This document shows positions 1 to 8,921 of a stretch of 64,000 nucleotides of DNA, piece by piece; position 1 is the first letter of the stretch, and every line of letters starts with the position of its first letter. The DNA is from Chitinophaga polysaccharea (lineage in GTDB: Bacteria; Bacteroidota; Bacteroidia; Chitinophagales; Chitinophagaceae), in NCBI RefSeq assembly GCF_007829335.1, contig NZ_VIWO01000006.1, positions 124,001 to 188,000 on the forward strand. Reading direction: 5' to 3'. A program made the position numbers and the translations under genes. The notes under the pieces were generated by a model. The model searched no databases. It worked only from the letters and a program-made list of their open reading frames with translations, and was not told the origin of the DNA.

Positions 1-1781
1 AAAGCTTCTTCCAGTATAGCCTGGGTGATATAGGGCTGGCAGTACCGGTTTTCGTCGAAGTCGATGCCTCGCTGCCTTATTTCCTCGCGACTAACGGGTA
101 TGGCTGGATGAAAATATCCCAGCAGTCCCTGGATAGCATCAGCAGGTATTTGCCAGATACGGAAGAAACCGAGGATATGGTCGATGCGGAAGGCGTCGAA
201 ATAAACGGACAGATGCCGCAGGCGTTGCTGCCACCATTCGAGGCCATTGGTGCCCATCTGTTTCCAGTTCCAGGTAGGGAATCCCCAGTTTTGCCCGGTG
301 GCGGTAAACCCATCTGGCGGGGCGCCGGCCTGCATATCGAGGTGATAATATGCCGGATGCATCCAGGTATCTACGCTGTGCCGGGCTACCCCGATGGGAA
401 TGTCTCCCTTGAGGGCTACCCCATGCAGGTGAATAGCTGCGGTAGCCGCCGCCAACTGGCGATGCAGGTGATACTGTACAAAGAAATGATAATGTGCCGC
501 ACTGGCGGCCGCTTCACTGCTGGCTAACAGCTGGCTGATGGCCGTATAGTCGTATATGTTATATTCCGGCCATTGGCTGAAATCACTGGTGTTATATTGC
601 TCCCTCAAATAGCAGAAGGCCGCATAAGGCAGGAGCCAGTATTCATTGGCGGCAAACCATTGCCAGTAATCCGGCGTCTGGAGTTGCGTGCCCATTTGGT
701 CATATAAAGCGTGCAGGTAAGCCAGTTTAAAGGACATCACTGTTTCATAGTCGACCGTTTCTTTTTCGTTGAGCCATTGCCGTAACCGCCCGAATTGCCG
801 CTGTAACGGGTGTTGATCCGGCAGCACGCCCACATCCTGGAGACGTATGTATTGCGGATGCAGGGCAAAGGAAGAGATAGCCGCATAAGGATATGAATCT
901 TTCCAGGTGTTGGTCTGGATGGTATCGTTTACCGGGAGTATCTGTATAAGTTGCAGGTGATGGCGCTGTGCCCAGGCTGCCAACTGTGGCAAATCTGCGA
1001 ATTCACCCGTGCCAAATCCCTCCGCGCTGCGCAGGCTGAATACAGGTATAGCCACACCGGTTCCTTTCCAGGGCGTATGTTGGATACGCAGGATACCATC
1101 GTGCAATATTACCTGGCGACCGTTGATGGCTGCCGTATGCAGCTGCCTGTCTTCACCGTCTTCATAGTATAGAAAACGTTGGGCTTCCAGGTCGTAGATC
1201 CCGTATTTATAGGAAAGTGGTACTGGCACCCCAGGGAGTTGGAGCGCCAGGGAAAACCATCCCTGGGCATCATATTGCAGCAACAACGGTTGAGCAGTAT
1301 TCCAGTTGCCGGTTTGATGATTACTTCCCAACATGCATACCGTTTTACCGGCATCCAAGAGGGGCGCCTGTACACGGAATATATGAGTAGCGGAGCTAAA
1401 GCCCGGCACTGATGCCACCGGTCTTTTATAAAAAACACGTGAAAAGGGAGCGGTGAGCCAGGCATTTTCCGGGCGGCCGGCATCATTCCAGGTATCCGTA
1501 AAAACAATCTCCTGGTGGCTGCCGGGGCTCACTGTGCAGGCTCTTACCTGTCCTTCATAACGTACCTCTTCCAGTTCCCGGACCAGGTATTGGTATTGCA
1601 GGGTAAACGTTTCACCGGGAGCCAGCTGAATATCGGTGTACCACCAGTCTTCATTCAGCCAGCGCATGGCATGTGCGTGTTTAGGCACATCATTGCCCAA
1701 TGCGGGTAAGTTACCAAGCAGGTAAAGATTCTGCCCGTAATAGGTACGGTAACGGAGATAAAAACGTAATCTATAGTTCAT
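1..1781 (-). CDS. malQ: 4-alpha-glucanotransferase (GH77), DPE2-like with N-terminal starch-binding domains; 3' end cut by window
   Basis: The frame stays open from an ATG at 1781 to the left edge, 593 codons, so the C-terminus is missing. The enzyme moves alpha-1,4-glucan segments between maltodextrins in the cytoplasm. The first 240 or so residues look like two CBM20-type starch-binding modules (YYGQNLYLLGN at the start, then CMLGSNHQTGNWN). The catalytic domain follows, with PVFSLRSAEGFGTGEFADL near its start, KGDIPIGVARHSVDTW, and the GH77 core FDAFRIDHILGFFRIW, whose Asp (about residue 534) is the expected nucleophile. CBM20 modules plus a long insertion are typical of the plant DPE2 and Bacteroidetes type rather than of E. 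coli MalQ. The general acid/base Glu should lie beyond the window. A palindromic terminator separates it from dnaK upstream, so it is probably transcribed independently. Confidence 0.93.
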   Translation of the reverse strand, partial: MNYRLRFYLRYRTYYGQNLYLLGNLPALGNDVPKHAHAMRWLNEDWWYTDIQLAPGETFTLQYQYLVRELEEVRYEGQVRACTVSPGSHQEIVFTDTWNDAGRPENAWLTAPFSRVFYKRPVASVPGFSSATHIFRVQAPLLDAGKTVCMLGSNHQTGNWNTAQPLLLQYDAQGWFSLALQLPGVPVPLSYKYGIYDLEAQRFLYYEDGEDRQLHTAAINGRQVILHDGILRIQHTPWKGTGVAIPVFSLRSAEGFGTGEFADLPQLAAWAQRHHLQLIQILPVNDTIQTNTWKDSYPYAAISSFALHPQYIRLQDVGVLPDQHPLQRQFGRLRQWLNEKETVDYETVMSFKLAYLHALYDQMGTQLQTPDYWQWFAANEYWLLPYAAFCYLREQYNTSDFSQWPEYNIYDYTAISQLLASSEAAASAAHYHFFVQYHLHRQLAAATAAIHLHGVALKGDIPIGVARHSVDTWMHPAYYHLDMQAGAPPDGFTATGQNWGFPTWNWKQMGTNGLEWWQQRLRHLSVYFDAFRIDHILGFFRIWQIPADAIQGLLGYFHPAIPVSREEIRQRGIDFDENRYCQPYITQAILEEA

Positions 1782-1822
1782 CAGGTTCCTGCAAAGTAAG
1801 AAAAAGCAGGCAAAGGATAAAG

Positions 1823-1872
1823 CTAATAAGCCGAAGGCCAGTGCATGGATGCACCGGCCTTCGGCTTATTAG
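1823..1872. terminator. Long palindromic terminator between dnaK and malQ
   Basis: The 17-base arms at 1823-1839 and 1856-1872 pair perfectly. Inside them gtgcat and atgcac form a second 6-bp stem, with one A/C mismatch between the stems. T-rich sequence follows on both sides. Its place just after the dnaK stop fits termination of dnaK. Confidence 0.8.
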
Positions 1873-1896
1873 TTTTATATGCTTTTCAGCTTTCGC

Positions 1897-3804
1897 TTAC
1901 TTCACTTCTTCAAATTCTGCGTCGGTTACACCATCATTGCCAGCATTAGGTTGGCCTTGTGGCTCGCCTCCGCCTGGCTGTCCACCACCTTCCGGCTGAC
2001 CCTGAGAAGCTTTGTACAGCTCTTCAGAAGCAGCAGTCCAAGCAGCTTCCAGTTCAGCAGTAGCTGTGTCCAGCTGTGCACTGTCCTGTGATTTATGTGC
2101 CTCTCTCAGTTTGTTCAGCGCAGTTTCGATGGTTGCTTTTTTATCGGCAGGCAGTTTATCACCGTATTCTTTCACCTGCTTTTCAGTTTGGAAAATCAGG
2201 CTGTCTGCTTTATTGAGCTTTTCGATTTTTTCGCGTTGTTCTTTATCGGCAGATTCGTTGGCTTTCGCTTCGGCTTTCATCTTTTCGATTTCATCCTTGT
2301 TTAAACCGCTACCTGCTTCGATCTTGATGTTCTGTGTTTTACCGGTGCCTTTATCTTTTGCAGTTACGTGCAGGATACCGTTGGCATCGATATCGAAAGT
2401 TACTTCGATCTGTGGAACACCACGAGGAGCTGGCGGAATATCCCCTAAGATAAAGCGGCCCAGTGTTCTGTTCTGGTTAGCCATTGGTCTTTCCCCTTGC
2501 AGTACATGGATTTCCACGCTAGGCTGGCTATCTGCTGCTGTAGAGAAGGTTTCAGACTTCTTGGTAGGAATAGTGGTATTGGATTCGATCAGTTTGGTCA
2601 TTACACCGCCCATAGTTTCGATACCGAGTGACAGTGGCGTAACGTCGAGTAACAGTACGTCTTTTACTTCACCGGTCAATACACCACCCTGGATAGCAGC
2701 ACCCACGGCTACTACTTCATCGGGGTTTACACCTCTGTTAGGTTTTTTACCGAAGAATTTTTCTACTACTTCCTGGATTTTAGGAATACGGGTAGAACCA
2801 CCTACCAGGATTACTTCATCAATTTCGGAAGTGTTCATACCGGCATCTTTCAGCGCTTTACGGCAAGGCTCCAGTGTTCTTTCCACCAGGCTGTCGCTCA
2901 GTTGCTCAAATTTAGCCCGGGTTAATTTTTTCACTAAGTGTTTAGGAACGCCATCTACTGCAGTGATGTAAGGCAGGTTGATTTCTGTTTCCTGGGAAGA
3001 AGACAGTTCAATCTTTGCTTTTTCAGCAGCTTCCTTCAAACGTTGCCATGACATGGGGTCTTTGTGTAAATCTACTGCTTCATCTTTCTTGAATTCATCT
3101 GCCAGCCAGTCCATGATCACTTTATCAAAGTCGTCACCACCGAGGTGAGTATCACCGTTGGTAGATTTTACTTCAAATACACCGTCGCCCAGTTCCAGGA
3201 TGGAGATATCGAAGGTACCACCACCAAGGTCAAATACAGCGATTTTGCTGTCATGATGTTTTTTATCCAGGCCATAAGCCAGGGCGGCAGCAGTAGGTTC
3301 GTTGATAATACGACGAACCGTTAAGCCGGCGATTTCACCTGCTTCTTTGGTAGCCTGACGTTGCGCATCGTTAAAGTAAGCAGGAACGGTAATTACCGCT
3401 TCGGTTACTTCCTGTCCCAGGTAGTCTTCCGCAGTTTTCTTCATTTTCTGAAGTACCATCGCGGAAATTTCCTGTGGAGTATATAATCTGCCTTCTATAT
3501 CTATACGGGTAGTATTATTATCACCCTTTACCACTTTATATGTAACGTGTGTCAGTTCATTGGTTACTTCATCAAAGTGACGACCCATGAAACGTTTTAC
3601 TGACATGATGGTATTTACGGGGTTGGTAATAGCCTGACGCTTTGCGGGGTCACCTACTTTCCTTTCTCCGTTCTTCAAAAAAGCCACTACAGATGGGGTT
3701 GTTCTCCTTCCCTCATCATTGGCAATCACTACCGGTTCGTTACCTTCCATTACGGCAACGCATGAATTGGTAGTTCCTAAGTCAATGCCTATTATTTTTC
3801 CCAT
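1897..3804 (-). CDS. dnaK: Molecular chaperone DnaK (Hsp70)
   Basis: This 635-residue protein is a full-length Hsp70, an ATP-driven chaperone that binds exposed hydrophobic stretches of client proteins with DnaJ and GrpE. It opens with the phosphate-1 motif IGIDLGTTNSCVAV (residues 4-17). The second phosphate motif IAVFDLGGGTFDIS lies near residue 190 and the adenosine motif VILVGGSTRIPKIQ near 335. The substrate-binding domain starts around LLLDVTPLSLGIETMGG. The lid ends in a Gly/Gln/Pro-rich tail and the sequence EEVK, close to the usual EEVD/EEVK ending. It stands alone: no grpE or dnaJ is adjacent, and the OmpA-like gene upstream is divergent. No residue looks unusual. Heat-shock control is expected for the family, but I could not identify a promoter with confidence. 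Confidence 0.98.
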   Translation of the reverse strand: MGKIIGIDLGTTNSCVAVMEGNEPVVIANDEGRRTTPSVVAFLKNGERKVGDPAKRQAITNPVNTIMSVKRFMGRHFDEVTNELTHVTYKVVKGDNNTTRIDIEGRLYTPQEISAMVLQKMKKTAEDYLGQEVTEAVITVPAYFNDAQRQATKEAGEIAGLTVRRIINEPTAAALAYGLDKKHHDSKIAVFDLGGGTFDISILELGDGVFEVKSTNGDTHLGGDDFDKVIMDWLADEFKKDEAVDLHKDPMSWQRLKEAAEKAKIELSSSQETEINLPYITAVDGVPKHLVKKLTRAKFEQLSDSLVERTLEPCRKALKDAGMNTSEIDEVILVGGSTRIPKIQEVVEKFFGKKPNRGVNPDEVVAVGAAIQGGVLTGEVKDVLLLDVTPLSLGIETMGGVMTKLIESNTTIPTKKSETFSTAADSQPSVEIHVLQGERPMANQNRTLGRFILGDIPPAPRGVPQIEVTFDIDANGILHVTAKDKGTGKTQNIKIEAGSGLNKDEIEKMKAEAKANESADKEQREKIEKLNKADSLIFQTEKQVKEYGDKLPADKKATIETALNKLREAHKSQDSAQLDTATAELEAAWTAASEELYKASQGQPEGGGQPGGGEPQGQPNAGNDGVTDAEFEEVK

Positions 3805-4015
3805 AGTATTAAAGATTATCCTTTAGTTGTAAGTTGTTTTCTGTTTGTCGTTGGTTTGTCAATGATTATGCCAAGCAAAAAAATATGAAATTATGTCAGT
3901 CAGGTCCCCTATATTTGATGTAATATTTAGTGGTTCAACCAATTGGATACTGCAAGAACGTCCAATAACTAAATAAAATAAGCGACAAATTGTTCATAAC
4001 CTCGCCTTCCTTTGC

Positions 4016-4048
4016 CCTATTTTATTCCCCGACCTACCTATTTTATTC
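4016..4048 (+). repeat. Two 12-bp direct repeats upstream of the OmpA-like gene
   Basis: The 12-mer cctattttattc occurs at 4016-4027 and again at 4037-4048. The copies start 21 bp apart, about two helical turns, and lie 30-60 bp before the ATG at 4079. They could be paired binding sites for a regulator. There is no direct evidence for that. Confidence 0.5.
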
Positions 4049-4078
4049 GTGCAAATTGTGTAACCTAATGTTAATCTT

Positions 4079-5437
4079 ATGAACAAATCCATTCTATGGA
4101 GGTCAGCATGCTTGCTGTTAACACTCTCCCCAATGATGAGCCAGGCTCAGAACCAACCTGCCGGCGCCACTCCTTCTGTTCGACTGTTCCAGGGCCCCAG
4201 CGACTATAAAACGTGGTCAATCGGGGTGAATGGTGGCATGTTGGCACCTGTGGCGGCGACCGGTGGCAGTAACGACTTCACCAAGTGGAAAGGTTCCTTC
4301 GGCTACGGCGCCTATGTGAAATACCAGCTGCTTCATTTCCTGGCCCTACGGGCTGATTATGTAGGCGGTAAATTACAGGCCGACAACAGTAAAGACCTGG
4401 GAAATGGTTCCCCCCTGGTAAGCCCTTACAAATCTTATGAAACCAAACTTCCCTGGTCGGCTACCCTGAATGCAGTATTTAATATTACCACCGTGAACTG
4501 GTTGTTCCGGGAAAACTTTGTGCAACTCTATGCCTCTGTGGGTGGTGGTTTGGCTGGATATAAGCCCACCCTGGAGCTCAATGATGGAACTAAAATGGAT
4601 TATAAGACCGATAACAAAGCTATTAAAGAACTGATTATACCCGTAGGCGCCGGTCTGAAGTTCAAATTATCGGAAGTGGTGAACCTTGACCTGGGCTACA
4701 CCATGTACTATACTGATGGAGATAACCTGGATGGGTACTACCATGGCCCTAACAAGGATAAGTATTCCTATGGTTATGCAGGGCTGGAGTTTGCATTGGG
4801 TAAGAAAGGCAAAAAACAATTACAATGGCATAACCCTGCCAAGGCCATGTACGACGAGTTGGAAGCACAAAAGACTACCCTGGCGGCTTCCCTGGATGCG
4901 GCTAATCAAAACAATGCCAGGTTGACTGCCGACGTGGATAAACTGACAAAAGACAGCGACGGCGACGGCGTTTCCGACTTCTTCGATAAATGCCCCGGTA
5001 CACCTGCCAACACCAAGGTGGATGGCTCCGGATGCCCGCTACCGGTGCCGGTTATAGAGAAAAAAGAAGAAAAAGTAGTGATTACGGAAGAAGACAACCG
5101 TATTGTAAAAGAAGCCATCCAGAACCTGGAATTCGATTTTGCCAAAGCCAGTATCAAGCCACATTCTTACCCGGCATTAGACCGCGTGGCAGACCTGCTG
5201 ATACGCAAGAACCTGAACCTGAAACTGAGTGGCCATACGGATAACGTAGGCAGCAAAACGAGAAACCTTGCCCTGTCAAGAGAAAGAGCCGAATCCGTTA
5301 AAGCTTACCTAGTAGGTAAAGGCGTGAATGCATCCAAAATTGAAGCTGTTGGCTATGGTATGACGCAGCCGATTGCCAGCAATAAAACCGCTGCCGGCCG
5401 CCAGAAGAACCGTAGGGTTGAGTTTACGATATTCTAG
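4079..5437 (+). CDS. OmpA family protein: beta-barrel, TSP3 calcium repeat, peptidoglycan-binding domain
   Basis: This 452-residue outer-membrane protein starts with a signal peptide ending near SQAQ (residue 24). The next 230 or so residues look like an outer-membrane beta-barrel, with alternating aromatic strands and many Gly. A thrombospondin type-3 calcium-binding repeat (DSDGDGVSDFFDKCPGTPA) sits near residue 291. The C-terminus is an OmpA-like peptidoglycan-binding domain with the hallmark LSGHTDNVGSKTRNLALSRERA. It should tether the outer membrane to the cell wall. It is single, divergent from dnaK, and followed by an intrinsic terminator at 5461-5505. Two 12-bp direct repeats precede it. 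The barrel function, structural or porin-like, cannot be read from the sequence. Confidence 0.93.
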   Translation: MNKSILWRSACLLLTLSPMMSQAQNQPAGATPSVRLFQGPSDYKTWSIGVNGGMLAPVAATGGSNDFTKWKGSFGYGAYVKYQLLHFLALRADYVGGKLQADNSKDLGNGSPLVSPYKSYETKLPWSATLNAVFNITTVNWLFRENFVQLYASVGGGLAGYKPTLELNDGTKMDYKTDNKAIKELIIPVGAGLKFKLSEVVNLDLGYTMYYTDGDNLDGYYHGPNKDKYSYGYAGLEFALGKKGKKQLQWHNPAKAMYDELEAQKTTLAASLDAANQNNARLTADVDKLTKDSDGDGVSDFFDKCPGTPANTKVDGSGCPLPVPVIEKKEEKVVITEEDNRIVKEAIQNLEFDFAKASIKPHSYPALDRVADLLIRKNLNLKLSGHTDNVGSKTRNLALSRERAESVKAYLVGKGVNASKIEAVGYGMTQPIASNKTAAGRQKNRRVEFTIF

Positions 5438-5460
5438 CAATAGTTGTCAATAATAAAAGC

Positions 5461-5505
5461 AAATAGGGATTTTCGGTTTAAGGCCGAAATCCCTATTTTT
5501 ATTTT
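5461..5505 (+). terminator. Intrinsic terminator after the OmpA-like gene
   Basis: The arms 5461-5476 and 5484-5498 pair over 15 bp with one extra T in the left arm, and a T-rich run follows. The hairpin ends directly at the ATG of the next gene (5506), leaving that gene almost no space for a separate promoter. Confidence 0.8.
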
Positions 5506-5991
5506 ATGGAATCCATCTCTATCAGAACCATCATACCTGCAGACGACCCGATCATTGCCAACATCGTAAAAACTACCCTGACAGAATTTGGCATGAACAA
5601 GCAGGGCACCGCTTTTTCAGATCCGACGACAGACCACCTGTCAGTGTTGTTCAACATCCCGCGCGCCATTTATTACATTGCTGAAATGGATGGCAGGATC
5701 ATTGGCGGGGCAGGTATTCACCCGCTGGATGGCGGCCCCGACACGGTATGCGAACTGCAAAAAATGTATCTGCTGCCAGAGGCCCGCGGAAAAGGCCTGG
5801 CCGGCAAGCTGATCACGATGTGCCTCTCCTATGCTAAACAGCACGGCTATACGCATTGCTACCTGGAAACCAGTCCCGAGCTGGCCCGCGCCCGGAATGT
5901 ATATGAACAATTCGGTTTCAGGTATCTGACAGGCCCCATGGGCAACACCGGCCATTTTGGCTGTGACAGCTGGATGCTCAAGGATTTATAG
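5506..5991 (+). CDS. GNAT family N-acetyltransferase
   Basis: The protein is 161 residues, normal for a single GNAT domain, which transfers an acetyl group from acetyl-CoA to an amine. The acceptor is unknown. The acetyl-CoA-binding motif A is clear: CELQKMYLLPEARGKGLAGKLI (residues 84-105), with the Q/RxxGxG/A loop in RGKGLAG. A C-terminal strand-helix (YLETSPELARARNVYEQFGF) resembles members acting on small molecules. The ATG lies immediately after the terminator of the preceding gene, so its promoter must overlap that hairpin or the gene depends on read-through. It is not in an obvious operon. Confidence 0.9.
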   Translation: MESISIRTIIPADDPIIANIVKTTLTEFGMNKQGTAFSDPTTDHLSVLFNIPRAIYYIAEMDGRIIGGAGIHPLDGGPDTVCELQKMYLLPEARGKGLAGKLITMCLSYAKQHGYTHCYLETSPELARARNVYEQFGFRYLTGPMGNTGHFGCDSWMLKDL

Positions 5992-6073
5992 CTTTTCAGT
6001 GGGTGCTTGTCTTTTTAGACGGCGCTCAAACCGGCATACTTCTTGCCAGATGCGCCTACATAAATAACATATC

Positions 6074-6655
6074 ATGAAAAAATTTATTTTGTCTGGTGTA
6101 TTAGCTATAGGAACGATGCTGGCAGTACAGGCACAAATCGTAAAATTTGGCGTTAAAGGGGGATTGAATATTTCTAAACTTACAAATACAGACGGGTCTA
6201 AAACCCTGGCTGGCTTTAACGCCGGCGGCCTGGTCAACTTTGAACTGGATAAAAACTGGGCGATCCAGCCGGAGGTATTGTACTCCACCCAGGGTACTAA
6301 GTTTGAGCATAGCGCCTTTTGGGGATTGATCAGCAATTCCGGTACTACTAAATTAAACTATGTGAATATCCCGGTAATGGTACAATACTCCATTGTTCCT
6401 GAATTTTACCTGGAAGCCGGTCCACAATTGGGTATCCTCACCGCAGCCAAAGTAAAATCTGGTAGCGTTACACTGGATGTAAAAGACCAGATGAAGTCCG
6501 TAGACTTCGGCCTGGGCTTTGGCTTTGGTTATAAATTCGATATGGGCCTGGGTATCAGCGGCCGTTACAACTTCGGGTTAACTAACGTATACGACTCCGA
6601 TAAAGTAGACAGTAAGAACTCTGTAGCGCAGATTGGCGTGTTTTATACATTCTAG
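6074..6655 (+). CDS. Small outer-membrane beta-barrel protein (porin family)
   Basis: The 193-residue product has a clear signal peptide (MKKFILSGVLAIGTMLAVQAQ). A compact barrel follows with the opening GVKGGLNISKL, characteristic of the OMP_b-brl_2 (PF13568) family that is abundant in Bacteroidetes. It ends in Phe, as many outer-membrane barrels do (GVFYTF). Alternating strands such as NIPVMVQYSIVPEFYLEAGPQLG and FGLGFGFGYKFD support an eight-stranded barrel. Members of this family are uncharacterised barrel proteins without a known substrate. A large hairpin repeat at 6657-6759 follows the stop codon. Confidence 0.88.
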   Translation: MKKFILSGVLAIGTMLAVQAQIVKFGVKGGLNISKLTNTDGSKTLAGFNAGGLVNFELDKNWAIQPEVLYSTQGTKFEHSAFWGLISNSGTTKLNYVNIPVMVQYSIVPEFYLEAGPQLGILTAAKVKSGSVTLDVKDQMKSVDFGLGFGFGYKFDMGLGISGRYNFGLTNVYDSDKVDSKNSVAQIGVFYTF

Positions 6656-6656
6656 G

Positions 6657-6759
6657 AGCTAAGGAGCATAAAGCAAAAAGCTATTGAGGAGAATGATGTA
6701 ACGGATATCTATCCGCATTGGTCATTCTCCTTAATAGCTTTTTGCTTTATGCTTTAGCT
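6657..6759. repeat. Large intergenic hairpin repeat, copy A
   Basis: The left arm 6657-6696 and right arm 6722-6759 are inverted copies of about 38 bases, differing by a 2-base insertion and one substitution. The 25-base centre contains a smaller hairpin (cggata and tatccg). The arms carry the words gcataaagc and aaagctattga, shared with copy C at 49414-49504. The element starts two bases after the porin stop codon, so it can also terminate transcription. Confidence 0.75.
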
Positions 6760-6773
6760 TTCCGCTAATTGAC

Positions 6774-6781
6774 TATCTTTG
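6774..6781 (+). promoter_or_regulatory. Candidate -7 box for argS
   Basis: TATCTTTG matches the Bacteroidetes -7 consensus TAnnTTTG exactly. It lies 24 bases before the ATG at 6806. No well-placed -33 TTG is visible. The match favours the ATG at 6806 over an upstream start at 6779. Confidence 0.55.
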
Positions 6782-6805
6782 CCCCTCGCATTAATCATTT
6801 TCCGC

Positions 6806-8734
6806 ATGAGTGTTGTACAATCTATCAGAACGGCCGCAGTGGCCGCCATTAAATCGCTTTACGACCAGTCGTTAACGGTAGCCGACATTTCGGTGAATAC
6901 CACCAAGCCTGAGTTCGAAGGCGAGTATACCATTGTAGTTTTCTCTTTCACAAAATTCAGCCGGCAGAAACCGGAAGAAACAGCACAGCGCATAGGGGAA
7001 TACCTGGTGGCGCATCATCCTGAACTGATTACACGATTCAATGTGGTAAAAGGGTTTCTTAACCTGAGCATCAACGAAGCTTACTGGACCCAGTTCTTAC
7101 AGCAAAACTACAGTAACGCCAACATCGGGATACAGCCTGCCAATGGTAAAAAGATCATGGTGGAGTATTCTTCTCCCAATACCAACAAACCATTGCACTT
7201 AGGGCATCTGCGTAATAATTTCCTGGGATACTCCATCGCGGAAATTATGAAAGCAAACGGTTTTGAAGTGATTAAAGCCAACCTGGTAAATGACCGTGGA
7301 ATTCATATCTGTAAATCCATGCTGGCATGGCAATTATTTGCACATGGCGATACCCCGCAAACTACCGGTATTAAAGGCGATCACCTGGTGGGCGACTACT
7401 ATGTGAAATTTGAATCGGTAGTGAAAGAACAGGCGGAAGTGATCATTGACCGGGCGTTGGAAAGAGACTTCCAGGACTTTGACGCCACCGAAGCAGAAAA
7501 ACTGGAGAAGCTGGTAACTGCCCTGCATAAGCCGGAGGTAAAAGACGATAAAGACAAAACCGGCAAAATCATGGACGACATCAAAGAGATGTCGCGTAAT
7601 AAAACAGAGATTATGCAGCAGGCGAAAATCATGCTGCAGCAATGGGAAGCCGGCAACCATGAAGTAAGGGAGTTGTGGGCAACCATGAATAGCTGGGTAT
7701 ACGAGGGATTTGACGAAACTTACAAACGCCTGGGCATCAACTTCGATAAGATTTATTATGAGAGTGAAACCTACCTGTTGGGTAAAAACATTGTGACCCA
7801 GGGACTGGAAAAAGGCGTGCTGTTTAAAAAGGAAGATAACTCTGTATGGATAGATCTCACCGCTGATGGTTTGGATGAAAAGCTGCTACTGCGCGGAGAT
7901 GGTACATCTGTTTATATTACACAGGACCTGGGTACCGCGTGTCTGAAATACGAAGACTACCATATGGATCAAAGCGTGCATGTAGTGGCCGATGAGCAAA
8001 ACTATCACTTCAAGGTACTGCAACTGATCCTGCAAAAGCTGGGCGAGCCGGCTGCTCCGGGCATCCTGCACCTCAGCTATGGCATGGTGGAATTACCGCA
8101 TGGTCGTATGAAAAGCCGGGAAGGCACGGTAGTAGATGCCGATGACATGATTACCGAAATGGTGGAAACAGCTGCCAAACAGACCAGCGAACTGGGAAAA
8201 AAACTGGAGTCATTTTCAGAAGAGGAGCTCCATACTTTATATGAAACAATAGGTTTGGGCGGATTGAAATTCTTCCTGCTAAGGGTTGATCCTAAGAAGA
8301 AAATGATCTTCAACCCGGAAGAATCTATCAGTTTAACCGGGTTTACCGCCACCTTTGTGCAATATGCCTATGCGCGTATCAAATCCATTATCCGGGAAGT
8401 AGGCGCTGTAGCAGACTTACCGTCCTTTAACTATAGCGGCGAATTGCTGCCGTTGGAGAAAGAACTGATTATCCTGAATGAGCAGTTCCCAGTAGTACTG
8501 GCAGAAGCTTACCGGGAGCTGAGCCCCGCGGTAATTGCCAATTACGCTTTCCAACTGGCGCAGGCATTTAACTCTTTCTATGGAGAGAAAGTAGAGGGCG
8601 TACCTACCTACTCTATCCTGCGTGCCGCTACCGAAGAGAAGAAAAAATTACGGTTGCAGATTATCATGATTACCGCGCATACCATTGCACAGTGCATGAA
8701 ATTAATGGGTATCCGGGTACCGGAAAGGATGTAA
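6806..8734 (+). CDS. argS: Arginyl-tRNA synthetase
   Basis: This class I synthetase charges tRNA-Arg with arginine in the cytoplasm. It has 642 residues if started at the ATG at 6806. An upstream start at 6779 would fall inside the -7 box and add residues that do not fit the family. The N-terminal tRNA-recognition domain is followed by the HIGH-type motif in NTNKPLHLGHLRNN (about residues 130-143). The KMSKS loop is replaced by GRMKSREGT, as usual for ArgRS. The C-terminal anticodon-binding domain ends in MKLMGIRVPERM, a typical ArgRS ending. A strong terminator follows at 8757-8784. Nothing is unusual. Confidence 0.97.
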   Translation: MSVVQSIRTAAVAAIKSLYDQSLTVADISVNTTKPEFEGEYTIVVFSFTKFSRQKPEETAQRIGEYLVAHHPELITRFNVVKGFLNLSINEAYWTQFLQQNYSNANIGIQPANGKKIMVEYSSPNTNKPLHLGHLRNNFLGYSIAEIMKANGFEVIKANLVNDRGIHICKSMLAWQLFAHGDTPQTTGIKGDHLVGDYYVKFESVVKEQAEVIIDRALERDFQDFDATEAEKLEKLVTALHKPEVKDDKDKTGKIMDDIKEMSRNKTEIMQQAKIMLQQWEAGNHEVRELWATMNSWVYEGFDETYKRLGINFDKIYYESETYLLGKNIVTQGLEKGVLFKKEDNSVWIDLTADGLDEKLLLRGDGTSVYITQDLGTACLKYEDYHMDQSVHVVADEQNYHFKVLQLILQKLGEPAAPGILHLSYGMVELPHGRMKSREGTVVDADDMITEMVETAAKQTSELGKKLESFSEEELHTLYETIGLGGLKFFLLRVDPKKKMIFNPEESISLTGFTATFVQYAYARIKSIIREVGAVADLPSFNYSGELLPLEKELIILNEQFPVVLAEAYRELSPAVIANYAFQLAQAFNSFYGEKVEGVPTYSILRAATEEKKKLRLQIIMITAHTIAQCMKLMGIRVPERM

Positions 8735-8756
8735 AATATTTTATTTGATAGGAAGG

Positions 8757-8784
8757 CCTCCCACTGTAGTGGGAGGTTTTTTTT
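8757..8784 (+). terminator. Intrinsic terminator of argS
   Basis: A perfect 8-bp stem (cctcccac / gtgggagg) with loop tgta is followed by eight T. Confidence 0.92.
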
Positions 8785-8787
8785 ATG

Positions 8788-8825
8788 CATAAAAAAACGC
8801 TGCGAGCCTGACGGATCGCAGCGTT
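8788..8825 (-). terminator. Intrinsic terminator for minus-strand transcripts
   Basis: The arms 8796-8805 and 8816-8825 form a perfect 10-bp stem (aacgctgcga / tcgcagcgtt). On the minus strand it is followed by a run of seven T, counting the end of the stem. It lies back to back with the argS terminator. A second hairpin stands just upstream on the same strand (about 8826-8858). Confidence 0.85.
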
Positions 8826-8921
8826 GACAACTTACCGCCACCGTGGCGAAAGTTGCCGAAGAAAATACCACAGCAGGCAGCGCAGCGAAAAAGGAGCTTG
8901 CCTATCCTTTATGCGCTGTTT
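8826..8921 (-). other. Structured 3' region after the TPR gene, possible small RNA
   Basis: Read on the minus strand, this 96-base stretch contains a nested hairpin (caactt and aagttg around cgcca-cgg-tggcg) directly before the terminator. It could be a long 3' untranslated region or a 3'-derived small RNA. I see no coding potential. Confidence 0.3.

Noticed and set aside
2012..2971. A 319-codon open frame on the plus strand inside dnaK
   Set aside because: It is antisense to dnaK, rich in Ser and Phe with no family resemblance, and arises from the codon structure of the real gene.
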